This document shows positions 1 to 6,874 of a DNA stretch of 28,041 bases, piece by piece. Origin of the DNA: an uncultured Collinsella sp. (GTDB lineage: Bacteria > Actinomycetota > Coriobacteriia > Coriobacteriales > Coriobacteriaceae); contig CABRHX010000024.1 in the NCBI GenBank assembly GCA_902470805.1, positions 1 through 28,041 of the forward strand, read 5' to 3'. The translations under genes and the position numbers were made by a program. Position 1 is the first letter of the stretch, and the number at the start of each line of letters is the position of its first letter. The notes under the pieces were generated by a model. It saw nothing but the letters and a program-made list of their open reading frames with translations. It was not told the origin of the DNA and searched no databases.

Positions 1-154
1 AGTGGCGGCGGGGAGGCACGGTGGCCATTATTCGGTGACCGGGATTGGTCAAAATAGTTTGACTATTAGCGGCTAAAATCGCCCGGCGCTAACACCATTT
101 TTCAAATTACATGGCCGCCATAGCAGCCCCAAGACATCTGCTATTTAAAAAAGC

Positions 155-318
155 ATGTCTCGAAAGCGTAAAATCGGGGTCTGGTCGACAGATCTCGGTT
201 TTTCCCGCACTACGCCTGGATCCAGGACCTCGTATCCGAAAGCCGCTCCCGCGACGAGCTCGTCAAAGAACTAAGGCGCAATTGCGTTGTGCGTCTCGAC
301 GGTGCGTCGCACGTATAG
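155..318 (+). pseudogene. Possible broken 5' part of the DUF3825 gene, or a frameshifted small ORF
   Basis: From ATG 155 the reading MSRKRKIGVWSTDLGF runs to a five-T tract at 199-203. A -1 shift there gives a protein-like continuation (PHYAWIQDLVSESRSRDELV and on to RRNCVVRLDG) ending at TAG 316-318. Without the shift the frame ends at TAA after a low-complexity, Ser/Ala/Pro-rich tail. The shifted frame is the same frame as the DUF3825 gene at 334, which has no clear Shine-Dalgarno site. One lost base and one stop could therefore have cut the front off a longer gene. It could equally be an unrelated short upstream ORF. Bases 1-154 before it show no assignable gene, only a small inverted repeat (GTCAAA/TTTGAC) near 48-63. 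Confidence 0.35.
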
Positions 319-333
319 AATCTAAGCATCCGC

Positions 334-1152
334 ATGCCGGTTATTGAATGGAATGGACGCCACATGGAACTCCCTAGCACCCTGTGCAGCAATGTGTACG
401 ACTTCGCGTTTTGCCCCGAGCCCTGCTACGACCGCCTGGTCGATCTAGCCGACCCCGAGGACTGGTGTCCCAGTAACCGCATCCTCAAAAACTATCTGTC
501 GTTCTCGTTTAGCCGCGCGGTGTTCCTGACCGAGCGCGACGTGGACCAGACCGCGCCGTCCAACCTGCCGTTGGTGTTCGATGACGACCGCTGCCTGTTC
601 AACACCGGCCTGTACACGCGCCGTTACGAGACCATCTATGGCCTGTTTGAGCCCAACACCAAGCCCGACGCGCGCCAGCGCTGGTTTTTGAAGGGCTTCT
701 TTAAGGAGAGCGACCCCATGCTGGTCTCGTTTGAGTACCTGCCGTGCCGCGTGCGCTTTGCCGAGGACCCCTCCGAGCTGGTCTTTGACTACCGCTTGCC
801 CATCCGCTCCAACATCGACCACATTCTGGGCGATGAGGAGAACCTCACGCGTATTCCCGCCAGCCTGATGGGGGAGGGCAACTCGCTACTGCTGCGCCGC
901 GCCTTTGAGGGAGCCGTCGTCGAGGCCGCCCGCCGCGCCGCCGCCAACTACACGCTCGCCGTGCCGCAGTTCTACGGCGGCCGGATCCAGCTGCTGCTGC
1001 CGCTGTGCCTAACCGGCGACAAGCCCGAACTGGCACTGACCATCCAACGCGAGGACGGCTTCTACGCCGCACGCACCTGCCTCACGCTCGACATGGCTTA
1101 CAACAACGCTCGACTGATCTGCCGTCCTGAGACCTCGTGGATAAAGCGGTAA
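334..1152 (+). CDS. DUF3825 domain protein
   Basis: This 272-residue soluble protein matches the layout I know for DUF3825. There is an early YDFAF motif with an Ala/Asp/Pro-Glu-Asp-Trp segment (DLADPEDW), an NYLSFSF block, the motif FNTGLYTRRYE followed by IYGLFEPN, and then WFLKGFF with ES. The family's role is not established; some members are combined with RNA-binding or OST-HTH-like modules, so an RNA-related role is possible but unproven here. ATG 334 lacks a good Shine-Dalgarno site, and the same frame has protein-like sequence upstream beyond a TAG, so the annotated start may be an internal start of a truncated gene. No signal peptide or membrane segment is visible. The next gene downstream is tRNA-Val, with its own promoter, so this gene looks monocistronic. 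Confidence 0.75.
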   Translation: MPVIEWNGRHMELPSTLCSNVYDFAFCPEPCYDRLVDLADPEDWCPSNRILKNYLSFSFSRAVFLTERDVDQTAPSNLPLVFDDDRCLFNTGLYTRRYETIYGLFEPNTKPDARQRWFLKGFFKESDPMLVSFEYLPCRVRFAEDPSELVFDYRLPIRSNIDHILGDEENLTRIPASLMGEGNSLLLRRAFEGAVVEAARRAAANYTLAVPQFYGGRIQLLLPLCLTGDKPELALTIQREDGFYAARTCLTLDMAYNNARLICRPETSWIKR

Positions 1153-1240
1153 ATGGTAGTTTAGCTGCGGTTTTGCCGATTGCTTTGGTTGCTTTGGCTT
1201 GACTGGCACTCACGAATTTAAAATCGGGGGCAAAAAGTTC

Positions 1241-1270
1241 TTGGTAAACCACGCTCGGCTATGATAGTAT
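1241..1270 (+). promoter_or_regulatory. Promoter of tRNA-Val
   Basis: TTGGTA (1241-1246) and TAGTAT (1265-1270) are separated by 18 bp and lie 20 bp before the tRNA. The sequence AAAGTTCTTG just around the -35 is shared with the tRNA-Pro promoter near 21635. Confidence 0.55.
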
Positions 1271-1290
1271 CTCTTTTGCCGAAAGGCGAC

Positions 1291-1365
1291 GGGCGATTGG
1301 CTCAGGGGTAGAGCATATCCTTCACACGGATGGGGTCACAAGTTCGAATCTTGTATCGCCCACCA
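1291..1365 (+). tRNA. tRNA-Val(CAC)
   Basis: The acceptor stem GGGCGAT pairs with ATCGCCC, followed by A and an encoded CCA. The D arm is GCTC/GAGC. The anticodon stem TATCC/GGATG carries the loop TTCACAC, giving anticodon CAC, which reads the valine codon GUG. The T arm is ACAAG-TTCGAAT-CTTGT. All arms fold canonically. It has its own promoter and terminator and appears to be a single-gene unit. Confidence 0.96.
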
Positions 1366-1375
1366 TCAAAAGCGC

Positions 1376-1412
1376 AGGTCAGAGGTGTTAAGCCTCTGAC
1401 CTTTTTCCTTTT
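1376..1412 (+). terminator. Rho-independent terminator of tRNA-Val
   Basis: A perfect 10-bp stem AGGTCAGAGG/CCTCTGACCT (1376-1385 and 1393-1402) has a 7-nt loop and is followed by TTTTCCTTTT. The stem begins with the same AGGTCAG as the tRNA-Pro terminator at 21799. Confidence 0.9.
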
Positions 1413-1743
1413 GACACCAAGGCCGACACCAAAATCGACTCGAAGTCGTATAAGGCGTCTTTTTTTATCGCGCCCTTTTTTGACGCCATTGCATGTTTTG
1501 TATAAAACACATCCGTAATTTCAATGAACTCCCCATGTGATTCGAGCGCAAATGTGGAGACAGGGACCGCATGCCCAGAGCGTCTTCCAGCGGATTTCTA
1601 TCACACGACGGTTTTCGGCAGAACTCGTCAAGCTTTTGGTCAGCGTTTGGTCAGCTTCCGGTACTTACCCGCATGATGCCCCGGTAGATAATCGTCCACG
1701 ACCACAACCGCATGGTCTACGGCCGATACCAGGGGAGGCGCAA
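1413..1743 (+). other. Gene-free leader before the nuclease-like gene
   Basis: No convincing gene is seen here. The stretch holds T runs (1461-1467, 1476-1481), a possible promoter at 1480-1506, a small inverted repeat TGTTTT/AAAACA around 1494-1508, and a short tandem TTGGTCAGCG/TTGGTCAGCT near 1635-1655. The open frame from 1537 is continuous with the downstream gene, but its extra residues are Arg/Pro-rich and look non-coding. Confidence 0.5.
1480..1506 (+). promoter_or_regulatory. Possible promoter for the nuclease-like gene
   Basis: TTGACG (1480-1485) and TATAAA (1501-1506) are 15 bp apart, slightly short of the usual 17. If used it would give a leader of more than 220 nt before ATG 1744. 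Confidence 0.35.
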
Positions 1744-2898
1744 ATGGACGAAATCGTCTGCGCAAACACCGCATTCCGTTACTGGCGCTGCCCGCCACAG
1801 GTGCGCGATCTCTACCCGCGCCTGCCCAACTCCGAAGAAGGCTGGCGAGCTCTATCCCAAGCCCCATTCGTAACCGACGTCCTCAAGACCCCAGTCATCA
1901 CAGCAGCATCAACTCGAAGCAACCTACATTCCGAGACAAGACGTACCATCCGATGGAACAGCGCCTATACAGAGAAGGTCTCGATCGACACGGGCATGGG
2001 CTTTAGCGTCACAGACCCTCTTCATACGCTATTCACCATGACTCGAAGCGTTTCTTCATGCGACCTGGTTCTGGCCATGTACGAGCTCTGCGGATGGTTT
2101 TCGGTTTTTAAACCATCGCCCGCGGTCGACATGGCACTTGAGCAAGCAAAATCAGAAGAAGAGCAGTACACCACAGAAAGTCTTTTTGAACTAGATGAAA
2201 CCCAAGACGAGGCCCCATGGAAGCGAGTCTATGCTCGTGCGAGCCAGAAGGACAGCGAGAATGATCAAAGTGGGCAGCAGAATGACGGATCCGGAAATAA
2301 AGCAAACGGAAAAGGCACATCGCTCTGGATGAGAAAGCCTCTTATTGAAATAGAAGAACTGCACAGATTTGCAGCGAAGGTTAAGGGCGAGATGTGGGGA
2401 AAACAATTCTACGAAGCCGCACGGCAGGTAATGGGTATTGCGGCATCCCCGCTAGAAGTTGCTGGAATCATGTTGCTAAGTCTTCCGAGGCGTACTGGCG
2501 GAGCGGAGTTTAAAAACATATACGTCAACGACTTAACACCGCTGTCGAATTCAGCTCGAAAAATCGCAGGTCAGAAAATCTGTTACGGCGATATCGTCAT
2601 CGTAAACCCAATAATAATGAAAGCTGTGCTTATCGAACTTCAGGGAGAGGTTATCCATGGTTCAGGCGCCGTGCTGGACCACGATGCCGCACGAATGACA
2701 GCATTACAAAGCATGGGATACGACGTATTTCTTGTAACCCATGACATGCTCAATGATCACGATCAGCTTGATGCCATCATTCACAGTGTGTGTGAGCGAT
2801 TGGAGTTGCGCTACAAACCAAAAACCGAGGCGATGAGATGCGCTGAGACCAGATTGCGAGCCAACGTTCTGTGCAATTGGCTTGGTATTGGTAAGTAA
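1744..2898 (+). CDS. PD-(D/E)XK nuclease-like protein, possible defence or toxin-antitoxin type
   Basis: ATG 1744 is chosen because GGGGAGG lies 6-8 nt upstream and the residues from there look like a protein; the product is 384 residues. The N-terminal part (CANTAFRYWRCPPQVRDLYP) resembles the body of AbiEi-type or DUF559-type proteins. A central Asp/Glu/Gln/Gly/Ser-rich linker (roughly residues 135-195) is probably disordered. The C-terminal part has the order D283 (YGDIVIV), then E298-L-Q300 in a beta-strand-like segment, then an Asp/His/Arg helix (DHDAARMTALQSMGYDVF). This is the order of a PD-(D/E)XK or Vsr-like endonuclease core, with Gln in the Lys position. Base composition is lower in GC than the core genes, suggesting transfer next to the tRNA genes. 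No partner gene adjoins it. Function is inferred from motif order only. Confidence 0.6.
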   Translation: MDEIVCANTAFRYWRCPPQVRDLYPRLPNSEEGWRALSQAPFVTDVLKTPVITAASTRSNLHSETRRTIRWNSAYTEKVSIDTGMGFSVTDPLHTLFTMTRSVSSCDLVLAMYELCGWFSVFKPSPAVDMALEQAKSEEEQYTTESLFELDETQDEAPWKRVYARASQKDSENDQSGQQNDGSGNKANGKGTSLWMRKPLIEIEELHRFAAKVKGEMWGKQFYEAARQVMGIAASPLEVAGIMLLSLPRRTGGAEFKNIYVNDLTPLSNSARKIAGQKICYGDIVIVNPIIMKAVLIELQGEVIHGSGAVLDHDAARMTALQSMGYDVFLVTHDMLNDHDQLDAIIHSVCERLELRYKPKTEAMRCAETRLRANVLCNWLGIGK

Positions 2899-2966
2899 TA
2901 TTGTTCAAGTGAGCATTATTACTACTTTATATGCTGCCAGTAATTAAGTGCCATTTTAAAACCACG

Positions 2967-3100
2967 CCGGTTTACTACGTTGGATTGGGGGTAGCTGAGC
3001 ACACCGAATTCGTCGCTCGTAAAACCGCAGGTAGAATGCCTGCCCGTTTTGCGAATGTAGGCGTGTGGTCGGAAATCCGGGAATCGTCGCAGTAAACCGG
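2967..3100. repeat. Long imperfect hairpin element, copy 1
   Basis: The left end CCGGTTTACTACG and the right end CGCAGTAAACCGG are inverted copies, and the inversion continues with mismatches to the centre. There GCAGG (3027-3031) pairs with CCTGC (3039-3043) around a 7-nt loop. Arms are about 62-65 nt. A diverged copy lies at 4011-4150 in the same position relative to the second tRNA-Ala. I see no ORF inside it. It could be a non-autonomous mobile or structured-RNA intergenic repeat. Confidence 0.7.
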
Positions 3101-3370
3101 TCTGTTTATGAAGCGACCAGCTGGCGCGAGCTGCGCACGGTTCAGTAAATTGACCCGAAGGCGCGGAGAGGGGCTCAGACGAAACCCTCCCGCGGAAGCA
3201 CCGCGGATTGCTTTGTTCTGGCCGGCGGCACCTGGGGCGACATGCGCGCCCCAGGAAGGAGGGCGGCGGGCTTGCCGCTGCCCGCGGGGCGCGCCCCGCG
3301 GGCTATTTCGGGCATCGTGTGTCCCTTCGGCCCCGCGCCGTTCCACGCACCGTAAAATCTTTTCCAAAAT
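3101..3370. other. GC-rich gene-free spacer before tRNA-Ala copy 1
   Basis: No convincing gene is seen; the open frames here are low-complexity Arg/Ala/Pro/Gly. It is partly alignable with 4151-4354 (both have GCGCGGAGAGGG and ACGGTTC words), consistent with an old block duplication. It holds the 24-bp palindrome at 3280-3303. Confidence 0.5.
3280..3303. repeat. Perfect 24-bp GC palindrome
   Basis: Positions 3280-3303 equal their own reverse complement; the centre is GGGGCGCGCCCC and the outer part GCCCGCG/CGCGGGC. Every base is G or C. It has no T tract after it, so it is not an ordinary terminator. It is absent from the second, otherwise related, spacer. Confidence 0.85.
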
Positions 3371-3375
3371 TGTCC

Positions 3376-3404
3376 TTGCATCGGCGGGGGAGTTCCCGTA
3401 TAGT
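3376..3404 (+). promoter_or_regulatory. Promoter of tRNA-Ala copy 1
   Basis: TTGCAT (3376-3381) and TATAGT (3399-3404) are separated by exactly 17 bp and lie 12 bp before the tRNA. Confidence 0.75.
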
Positions 3405-3416
3405 ACTTTCTCGCAC

Positions 3417-3489
3417 GGGGGCGTAGCTCAGCTGGGAGAGCGCTTGACTGGCAGTCAAGAGGTCAGGGGTTCGATCCCCCTCGTCTCCA
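3417..3489 (+). tRNA. tRNA-Ala(GGC), copy 1
   Basis: The acceptor GGGGGCG pairs with CGTCTCC using two G-U pairs; the discriminator is A3489 and CCA is not encoded (CCC follows). The anticodon stem CTTGA/TCAAG holds the loop CTGGCAG, giving anticodon GGC for alanine codon GCC. The T arm is AGGGG-TTCGATC-CCCCT. The gene is identical to the copy at 4401. Confidence 0.95.
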
Positions 3490-3505
3490 CCCGAGCATTG
3501 AATGA

Positions 3506-3533
3506 GGCTCCAACGCAAGTTGGGGCCTTTTTT
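3506..3533 (+). terminator. Terminator of tRNA-Ala copy 1
   Basis: A 9-bp stem GGCTCCAAC/GTTGGGGCC closed by a GCAA tetraloop is followed by TTTTTT. Confidence 0.92.
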
Positions 3534-3660
3534 CATATCTATCGATTTACGCCATGTGTTGACTGAGCAGCATCTTGGCGACATACCCATTGTTAATTAC
3601 GAATATGAATGTTAATAACTTTACGTATCTGGATAGCAAACCTGGTCTGCAGCGCCAATA

Positions 3661-3690
3661 ACAAAGAGGCCGGGCGTAATGCCCGGCCTC
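3661..3690 (-). terminator. Terminator of the minus-strand CAT tRNA
   Basis: A perfect 10-bp stem GAGGCCGGGC/GCCCGGCCTC (3666-3675 and 3681-3690) with a 5-nt loop is followed, read on the minus strand, by TTTGTTATT. It begins 9 nt after the tRNA 3' end. Confidence 0.85.
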
Positions 3691-3699
3691 GAAATACTC

Positions 3700-3775
3700 T
3701 GGTGGGCCCTCCGGGATTCGAACCCAGAACCCAGGGATTATGAGTCCCCTGCGCTAACCGTTGCGCCAAGAGCCC
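3700..3775 (-). tRNA. tRNA with CAT anticodon (elongator Met or lysidine-dependent Ile2)
   Basis: Read on the minus strand the acceptor GGGCTCT pairs with AGGGCCC, followed by A and encoded CCA. The anticodon stem GGGGA/TCCCT holds the loop CTCATAA, giving anticodon CAT. The T arm contains GGTTCGAATCC. It does not look like an initiator tRNA, whose first base pair is unpaired and whose anticodon stem has three G-C pairs. Elongator Met and TilS-modified Ile2 cannot be told apart by eye here. It lies between the two tRNA-Ala units on the opposite strand. Confidence 0.93.
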
Positions 3776-3793
3776 TTATGAACGGTGAATGCA

Positions 3794-3802
3794 ATTCTAG
3801 CA
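3794..3802 (-). promoter_or_regulatory. Possible extended -10 promoter for the CAT tRNA
   Basis: The minus strand reads TGCTAGAAT, an extended -10 (TGn plus TAGAAT), 18 bp before the tRNA. No strong -35 is seen. Confidence 0.45.
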
Positions 3803-4010
3803 AAGGCAACTCAGGCCTAATTTCTTCGCTTCACGTCGTGAAATACTACCATGCACGAGCAAGTCGCACAACGCAAGATCAAGTTCGATGCTAAACAACA
3901 GCTAATCTAGGCCCGTCGCAGATAAGGAGTGTTTTATAAAAAGTTAAGGCCTTAAATTCAGGGCTTCAAGACATTTCAGCGTGAAATCAACCTGATGCCA
4001 TTTCAAAACC
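3803..4010. other. Gene-free stretch between the tRNA and hairpin copy 2
   Basis: No gene seen. Composition is AT-richer than the flanks. Its right end (TGCCATTTCAAAACCA, near 3997-4012) resembles the left flank of hairpin copy 1 (TGCCATTTTAAAACCA, near 2949-2964), so the duplicated block includes some flank. Confidence 0.5.
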
Positions 4011-4150
4011 ATGCCCGTTTACTACGACGGATCGGCGACCTTCGACCACCGCGTGTTCTCAGTTTGCAAAACCGCAGGTAGAGAGTCCGACGGTTACACG
4101 AAAAGGCGTGCGTGGTCGAACATTACAGATACATCGTAGTAAACCGGCAT
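4011..4150. repeat. Long imperfect hairpin element, copy 2
   Basis: The left end ATGCCCGTTTACTACG and right end CGTAGTAAACCGGCAT are near-perfect inverted copies. Inward, TTCGACCAC on the left matches GTGGTCGAA on the right, and the centre again has AAAACCGCAGGTAGA, as in copy 1. The next 204 bp (4151-4354) hold no gene and lead into the second tRNA-Ala unit. Confidence 0.7.
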
Positions 4151-4359
4151 AGTTCTGAGGCGCAGATGAGGGACGGTTCGCAATCGGACCCGATAATGGG
4201 ACTGGCGACGCATAGGAAATCCGGTTGCGCGGAGAGGGTTGCGTTCCGCGCGCCAAGTCGGCCGGCGTAGGGGCCGTGCGGGGGCCAGGCGCTCCGCAGG
4301 CTGGCCCGGCCCCACGCGACTCCGGCGCCCGCCCCCGGAAAGTTTTTCCAAAAATGTCC

Positions 4360-4388
4360 TTGCATCGGCGGGGGAGTTCCCGTATAGT
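4360..4388 (+). promoter_or_regulatory. Promoter of tRNA-Ala copy 2
   Basis: TTGCAT (4360-4365) and TATAGT (4383-4388) are separated by 17 bp, as in copy 1. It may also drive the downstream gene train by read-through. Confidence 0.75.
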
Positions 4389-4400
4389 ACTTCTTCGCAC

Positions 4401-4473
4401 GGGGGCGTAGCTCAGCTGGGAGAGCGCTTGACTGGCAGTCAAGAGGTCAGGGGTTCGATCCCCCTCGTCTCCA
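4401..4473 (+). tRNA. tRNA-Ala(GGC), copy 2
   Basis: Same sequence and fold as copy 1: acceptor GGGGGCG/CGTCTCC, anticodon loop CTGGCAG, T loop TTCGATC, and no encoded CCA. Confidence 0.95.
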
Positions 4474-4489
4474 CCCGAGCATTGAATGA

Positions 4490-4517
4490 GGCTCCAACGC
4501 AAGTTGGGGCCTTTTTT
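4490..4517 (+). terminator. Terminator of tRNA-Ala copy 2, possible attenuator for the ABC-F gene
   Basis: The stem GGCTCCAAC/GTTGGGGCC with a GCAA loop is followed by six T. It ends 31 nt before the ABC-F start codon, too close for an independent promoter between them. Confidence 0.9.
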
Positions 4518-4548
4518 CATATAGGCACACAAGGTCAAAGGCGGCACC

Positions 4549-6582
4549 ATGATCCTCCTGGTCGACAAGATCGAAAAAAGCTTCGGCGCGCGCGTCCTCT
4601 TTAGCGGCGCGTCCTTCCAGATCAACCCCGGCGAGCGCTTCGCGCTCGTGGGCCCCAACGGCGCCGGCAAAACCACCATGCTCAAGATCATCATGGGCAT
4701 CGATAGCCCCGACGCCGGCCAGGTCCAGTACGCCAAGGACTGCCAGGTGGGCTATCTAGAGCAAGAAACCAACCTGGAGCAAAAGGACACCACCATCCTC
4801 GCCGAGGTCATGGCCGCCGCCAAGGAAATTCGCCGCATGGGCGAGCGCGCCAACGAACTTCAGGCCCAGATCACCGAGCTCTCGGAACAGGGCAAGGACG
4901 TCAACGCGCTCCTTAACGAGTACGGCCAGGTCCAGGACCGCTTTGAGCACCTGGGCGGCTACGAGCTCGAGAGCAACGCCCGCAAAATCCTGTCCGGCCT
5001 GGGCTTTAAGGTCACCGACTTTGAGCGCCCGTGCTCCGAGTTCTCGGGCGGCTGGCAGATGCGCATCGCGCTTGCCAAGCTCTTCCTGCGCCACCCCGAC
5101 CTGCTGCTTCTGGACGAGCCTACTAACCACCTGGACCTCGAAAGCGTCCAGTGGCTGCGCGGCTTTATCGCCAACTACGACGGCGCCGTCCTCATCGTCA
5201 GTCACGACCGTGCCTTCATGGACGCCTGCGTCGACCACGTCGCCGCTCTCGAAAACCGTCGCGTGACCACCTACACCGGCAACTACAGCAGCTACCTCAA
5301 GCAGCGCGAGGACAACCTGGAACAGATGCGCGCCAAGCGAGCCGCCCAGGAGCGCGACATCGCCCACATGCAGGTCTTCGTTGACAAATTCCGCTATAAG
5401 CCCACCAAGGCCGCCCAGGCGCAGGAGCGCATCCGTAAGATCGAGCAGATTAAAAAGGAACTTGTCATCCTGCCCGAGGGCCACAAGCAAATCGACTTTA
5501 AGTTCCCTGACCCGCCGCGCTCCGGCGACATGGTCGTCGGCCTGGAGGGCGTGTCCAAGTCCTACGGCAACAAGCACATCTACAGCGACATCGACCTCAA
5601 GCTCTACCGCGGCGAGCACGTGGCACTCGTCGGCCCCAACGGCGCCGGCAAGTCCACGCTCATGAAGATTCTCGCCGGCCTGGAGCCGCCCACTACCGGC
5701 ACGCGCGACCTGGGCACCAACGTGGGTGTGGCCTATTACGCCCAGCACGCGCTCGAGGGCATGACCGAGTCCAATACCGTCCTGCAAGAGATCGACACCG
5801 TCACGCCCAAGTGGACCGTGCCGCAGCAGCGCAGCCTGCTGGGCGCCTTCCTGTTTAGCGACAACGATTCCATCGAGAAGCAGGTTCGCGTCCTCTCCGG
5901 TGGCGAAAAGGCGCGCTTGGCCCTGGCCAAGATGCTCGTGGCCCCCGAGGCGCTCCTGTGCCTGGACGAGCCCACCAACCACCTGGACATCGACTCGGTA
6001 GACATGCTCGAGAACGCCCTGCAAAACTTCCCCGGCACCATCGTGCTGATCAGCCACGACGAGCACCTGGTACGCGCCGTTGCCAACCGCGTCATAGACA
6101 TCCGCGATGGCAAGGTCACGGTCTACGACGGCGACTACGACTACTACCTCTACAAGCGCGAGGACCTCGCAGCCCGCGCCGCCGCCGAGGCGGCAGGGGA
6201 GAGTGCACCGGCCACGGCCAAGTCCACCAAAGCCTGCGCCGCCCAGGCCGACACCCCCGCAGCTGCCCCCAAGCCTGCCGAGGGCAAAAAGACCAAGGAG
6301 CAAAAGCGCGCTGAGGCCCAAGCCCGCGCAGCGCTCAATAAAAAGCTCAAAGGCGTGCGCAACCAGCTTAAGAAGATCGAGACGGAGCTCGACAAAAAGC
6401 GTGCCCGCTATGACGAGCTTATGGAATTGATGGCAAGCGAAGAGCTTTATGCCGATCAGGATAAGTTCAACGCCGCGCTGGGGGAATATAACGGCCTTAA
6501 GCAAGAGCTACCCAAGCTCGAGGATGAATGGCTGGAGCTTTCCACCCAGATCGAAGAGGAGACCGCGCGTGAACTCTCGTAA
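4549..6582 (+). CDS. ABC-F family ATPase (ribosome-associated type)
   Basis: This 677-residue protein has two ABC ATPase domains and no membrane segments, as in the ABC-F family (EttA, Uup, YdiF and antibiotic-resistance factors), whose members act in the E site of the ribosome. Domain 1 has Walker A GPNGAGKT (35-42), a degenerate signature SGGWQ (about 166) and Walker B LLLLDEPTNHLD (about 185-196). A charged linker helix pair follows (about 245-310). Domain 2 has Walker A (about 362-369), signature LSGGE (about 449) and CLDEPTNHLD (about 470). An Ala/Lys-rich stretch and a C-terminal coiled coil (about 590-670) end it, as in Uup/YdiF types. The start follows the family N-terminus; its Shine-Dalgarno site (AAAGGCGG) is only fair. 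It leads the long gene train. Housekeeping versus resistance cannot be decided here. Confidence 0.93.
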   Translation: MILLVDKIEKSFGARVLFSGASFQINPGERFALVGPNGAGKTTMLKIIMGIDSPDAGQVQYAKDCQVGYLEQETNLEQKDTTILAEVMAAAKEIRRMGERANELQAQITELSEQGKDVNALLNEYGQVQDRFEHLGGYELESNARKILSGLGFKVTDFERPCSEFSGGWQMRIALAKLFLRHPDLLLLDEPTNHLDLESVQWLRGFIANYDGAVLIVSHDRAFMDACVDHVAALENRRVTTYTGNYSSYLKQREDNLEQMRAKRAAQERDIAHMQVFVDKFRYKPTKAAQAQERIRKIEQIKKELVILPEGHKQIDFKFPDPPRSGDMVVGLEGVSKSYGNKHIYSDIDLKLYRGEHVALVGPNGAGKSTLMKILAGLEPPTTGTRDLGTNVGVAYYAQHALEGMTESNTVLQEIDTVTPKWTVPQQRSLLGAFLFSDNDSIEKQVRVLSGGEKARLALAKMLVAPEALLCLDEPTNHLDIDSVDMLENALQNFPGTIVLISHDEHLVRAVANRVIDIRDGKVTVYDGDYDYYLYKREDLAARAAAEAAGESAPATAKSTKACAAQADTPAAAPKPAEGKKTKEQKRAEAQARAALNKKLKGVRNQLKKIETELDKKRARYDELMELMASEELYADQDKFNAALGEYNGLKQELPKLEDEWLELSTQIEEETARELS

Positions 6583-6865
6583 GGCCGCTGCCGTGGCGAT
6601 GAGCATCATCGCCATTGCCTGTCGCATCTGCGGCATCTTTATGAGCGCGATGACCGTGCTGCTGTGCTTTAGCGGCCTCACCGCCAAGTTGCAGATTGTG
6701 GGCTTTGTCGTCGAGCTTTCGCGCGCACTGCCGAGCGCCATCGCCGGCTACGGCGTCATCACTTCTCCCTTTGGCGGCGTGTTCCGCCTGGATTACGCCA
6801 TCGTGGCCGTGATTCTATTTGTGGCCGATTACCTGCTCACGCGCGCCTCGCGCCGCGTCCGCTAG
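6569..6865 (+). CDS. Small membrane protein of unknown function
   Basis: GTG 6569 is chosen because AGAGGAG lies 7 nt upstream. It overlaps the end of the ABC-F gene by 14 nt, suggesting translational coupling; an ATG at 6599 is the alternative. The 98-residue product has a basic N-terminus and about three hydrophobic stretches (residues 9-30, 36-55 and 74-92 approximately), then a basic C-terminal tail (RASRRVR). I do not recognise the family. Position between the ABC-F gene and an M50 protease gene suggests a membrane-related role but nothing more precise. Confidence 0.7.
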   Translation: MNSRKAAAVAMSIIAIACRICGIFMSAMTVLLCFSGLTAKLQIVGFVVELSRALPSAIAGYGVITSPFGGVFRLDYAIVAVILFVADYLLTRASRRVR

Positions 6866-6874
6866 GGGATCGTT

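Larger units (their letters stand above)
3371..3538 (+). repeat. tRNA-Ala unit duplication, copy 1
   Basis: These 168 bp (promoter, tRNA-Ala and terminator) match 4355-4522 with only two differences (3409-3410), at a constant offset of 984 bp. The flanks are much more diverged, so the unit is kept uniform by selection or gene conversion. Confidence 0.92.
4355..4522 (+). repeat. tRNA-Ala unit duplication, copy 2
   Basis: This is the second copy of the 168-bp promoter, tRNA-Ala and terminator unit, with two mismatches to 3371-3538. This copy sits directly in front of the ABC-F gene. Confidence 0.92.

Noticed and set aside
1537..1743. Upstream extension of the nuclease-like gene to an earlier non-ATG start
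   Set aside because: The extra residues are Arg/Pro/Ser-rich without family character, and ATG 1744 has a strong Shine-Dalgarno site.
4756..6504. Long minus-strand open frame opposite the ABC-F gene
   Set aside because: It is a high-GC codon-position shadow, rich in Val/Leu/Gly, with no motifs, whereas the plus strand encodes a clear ABC-F protein.
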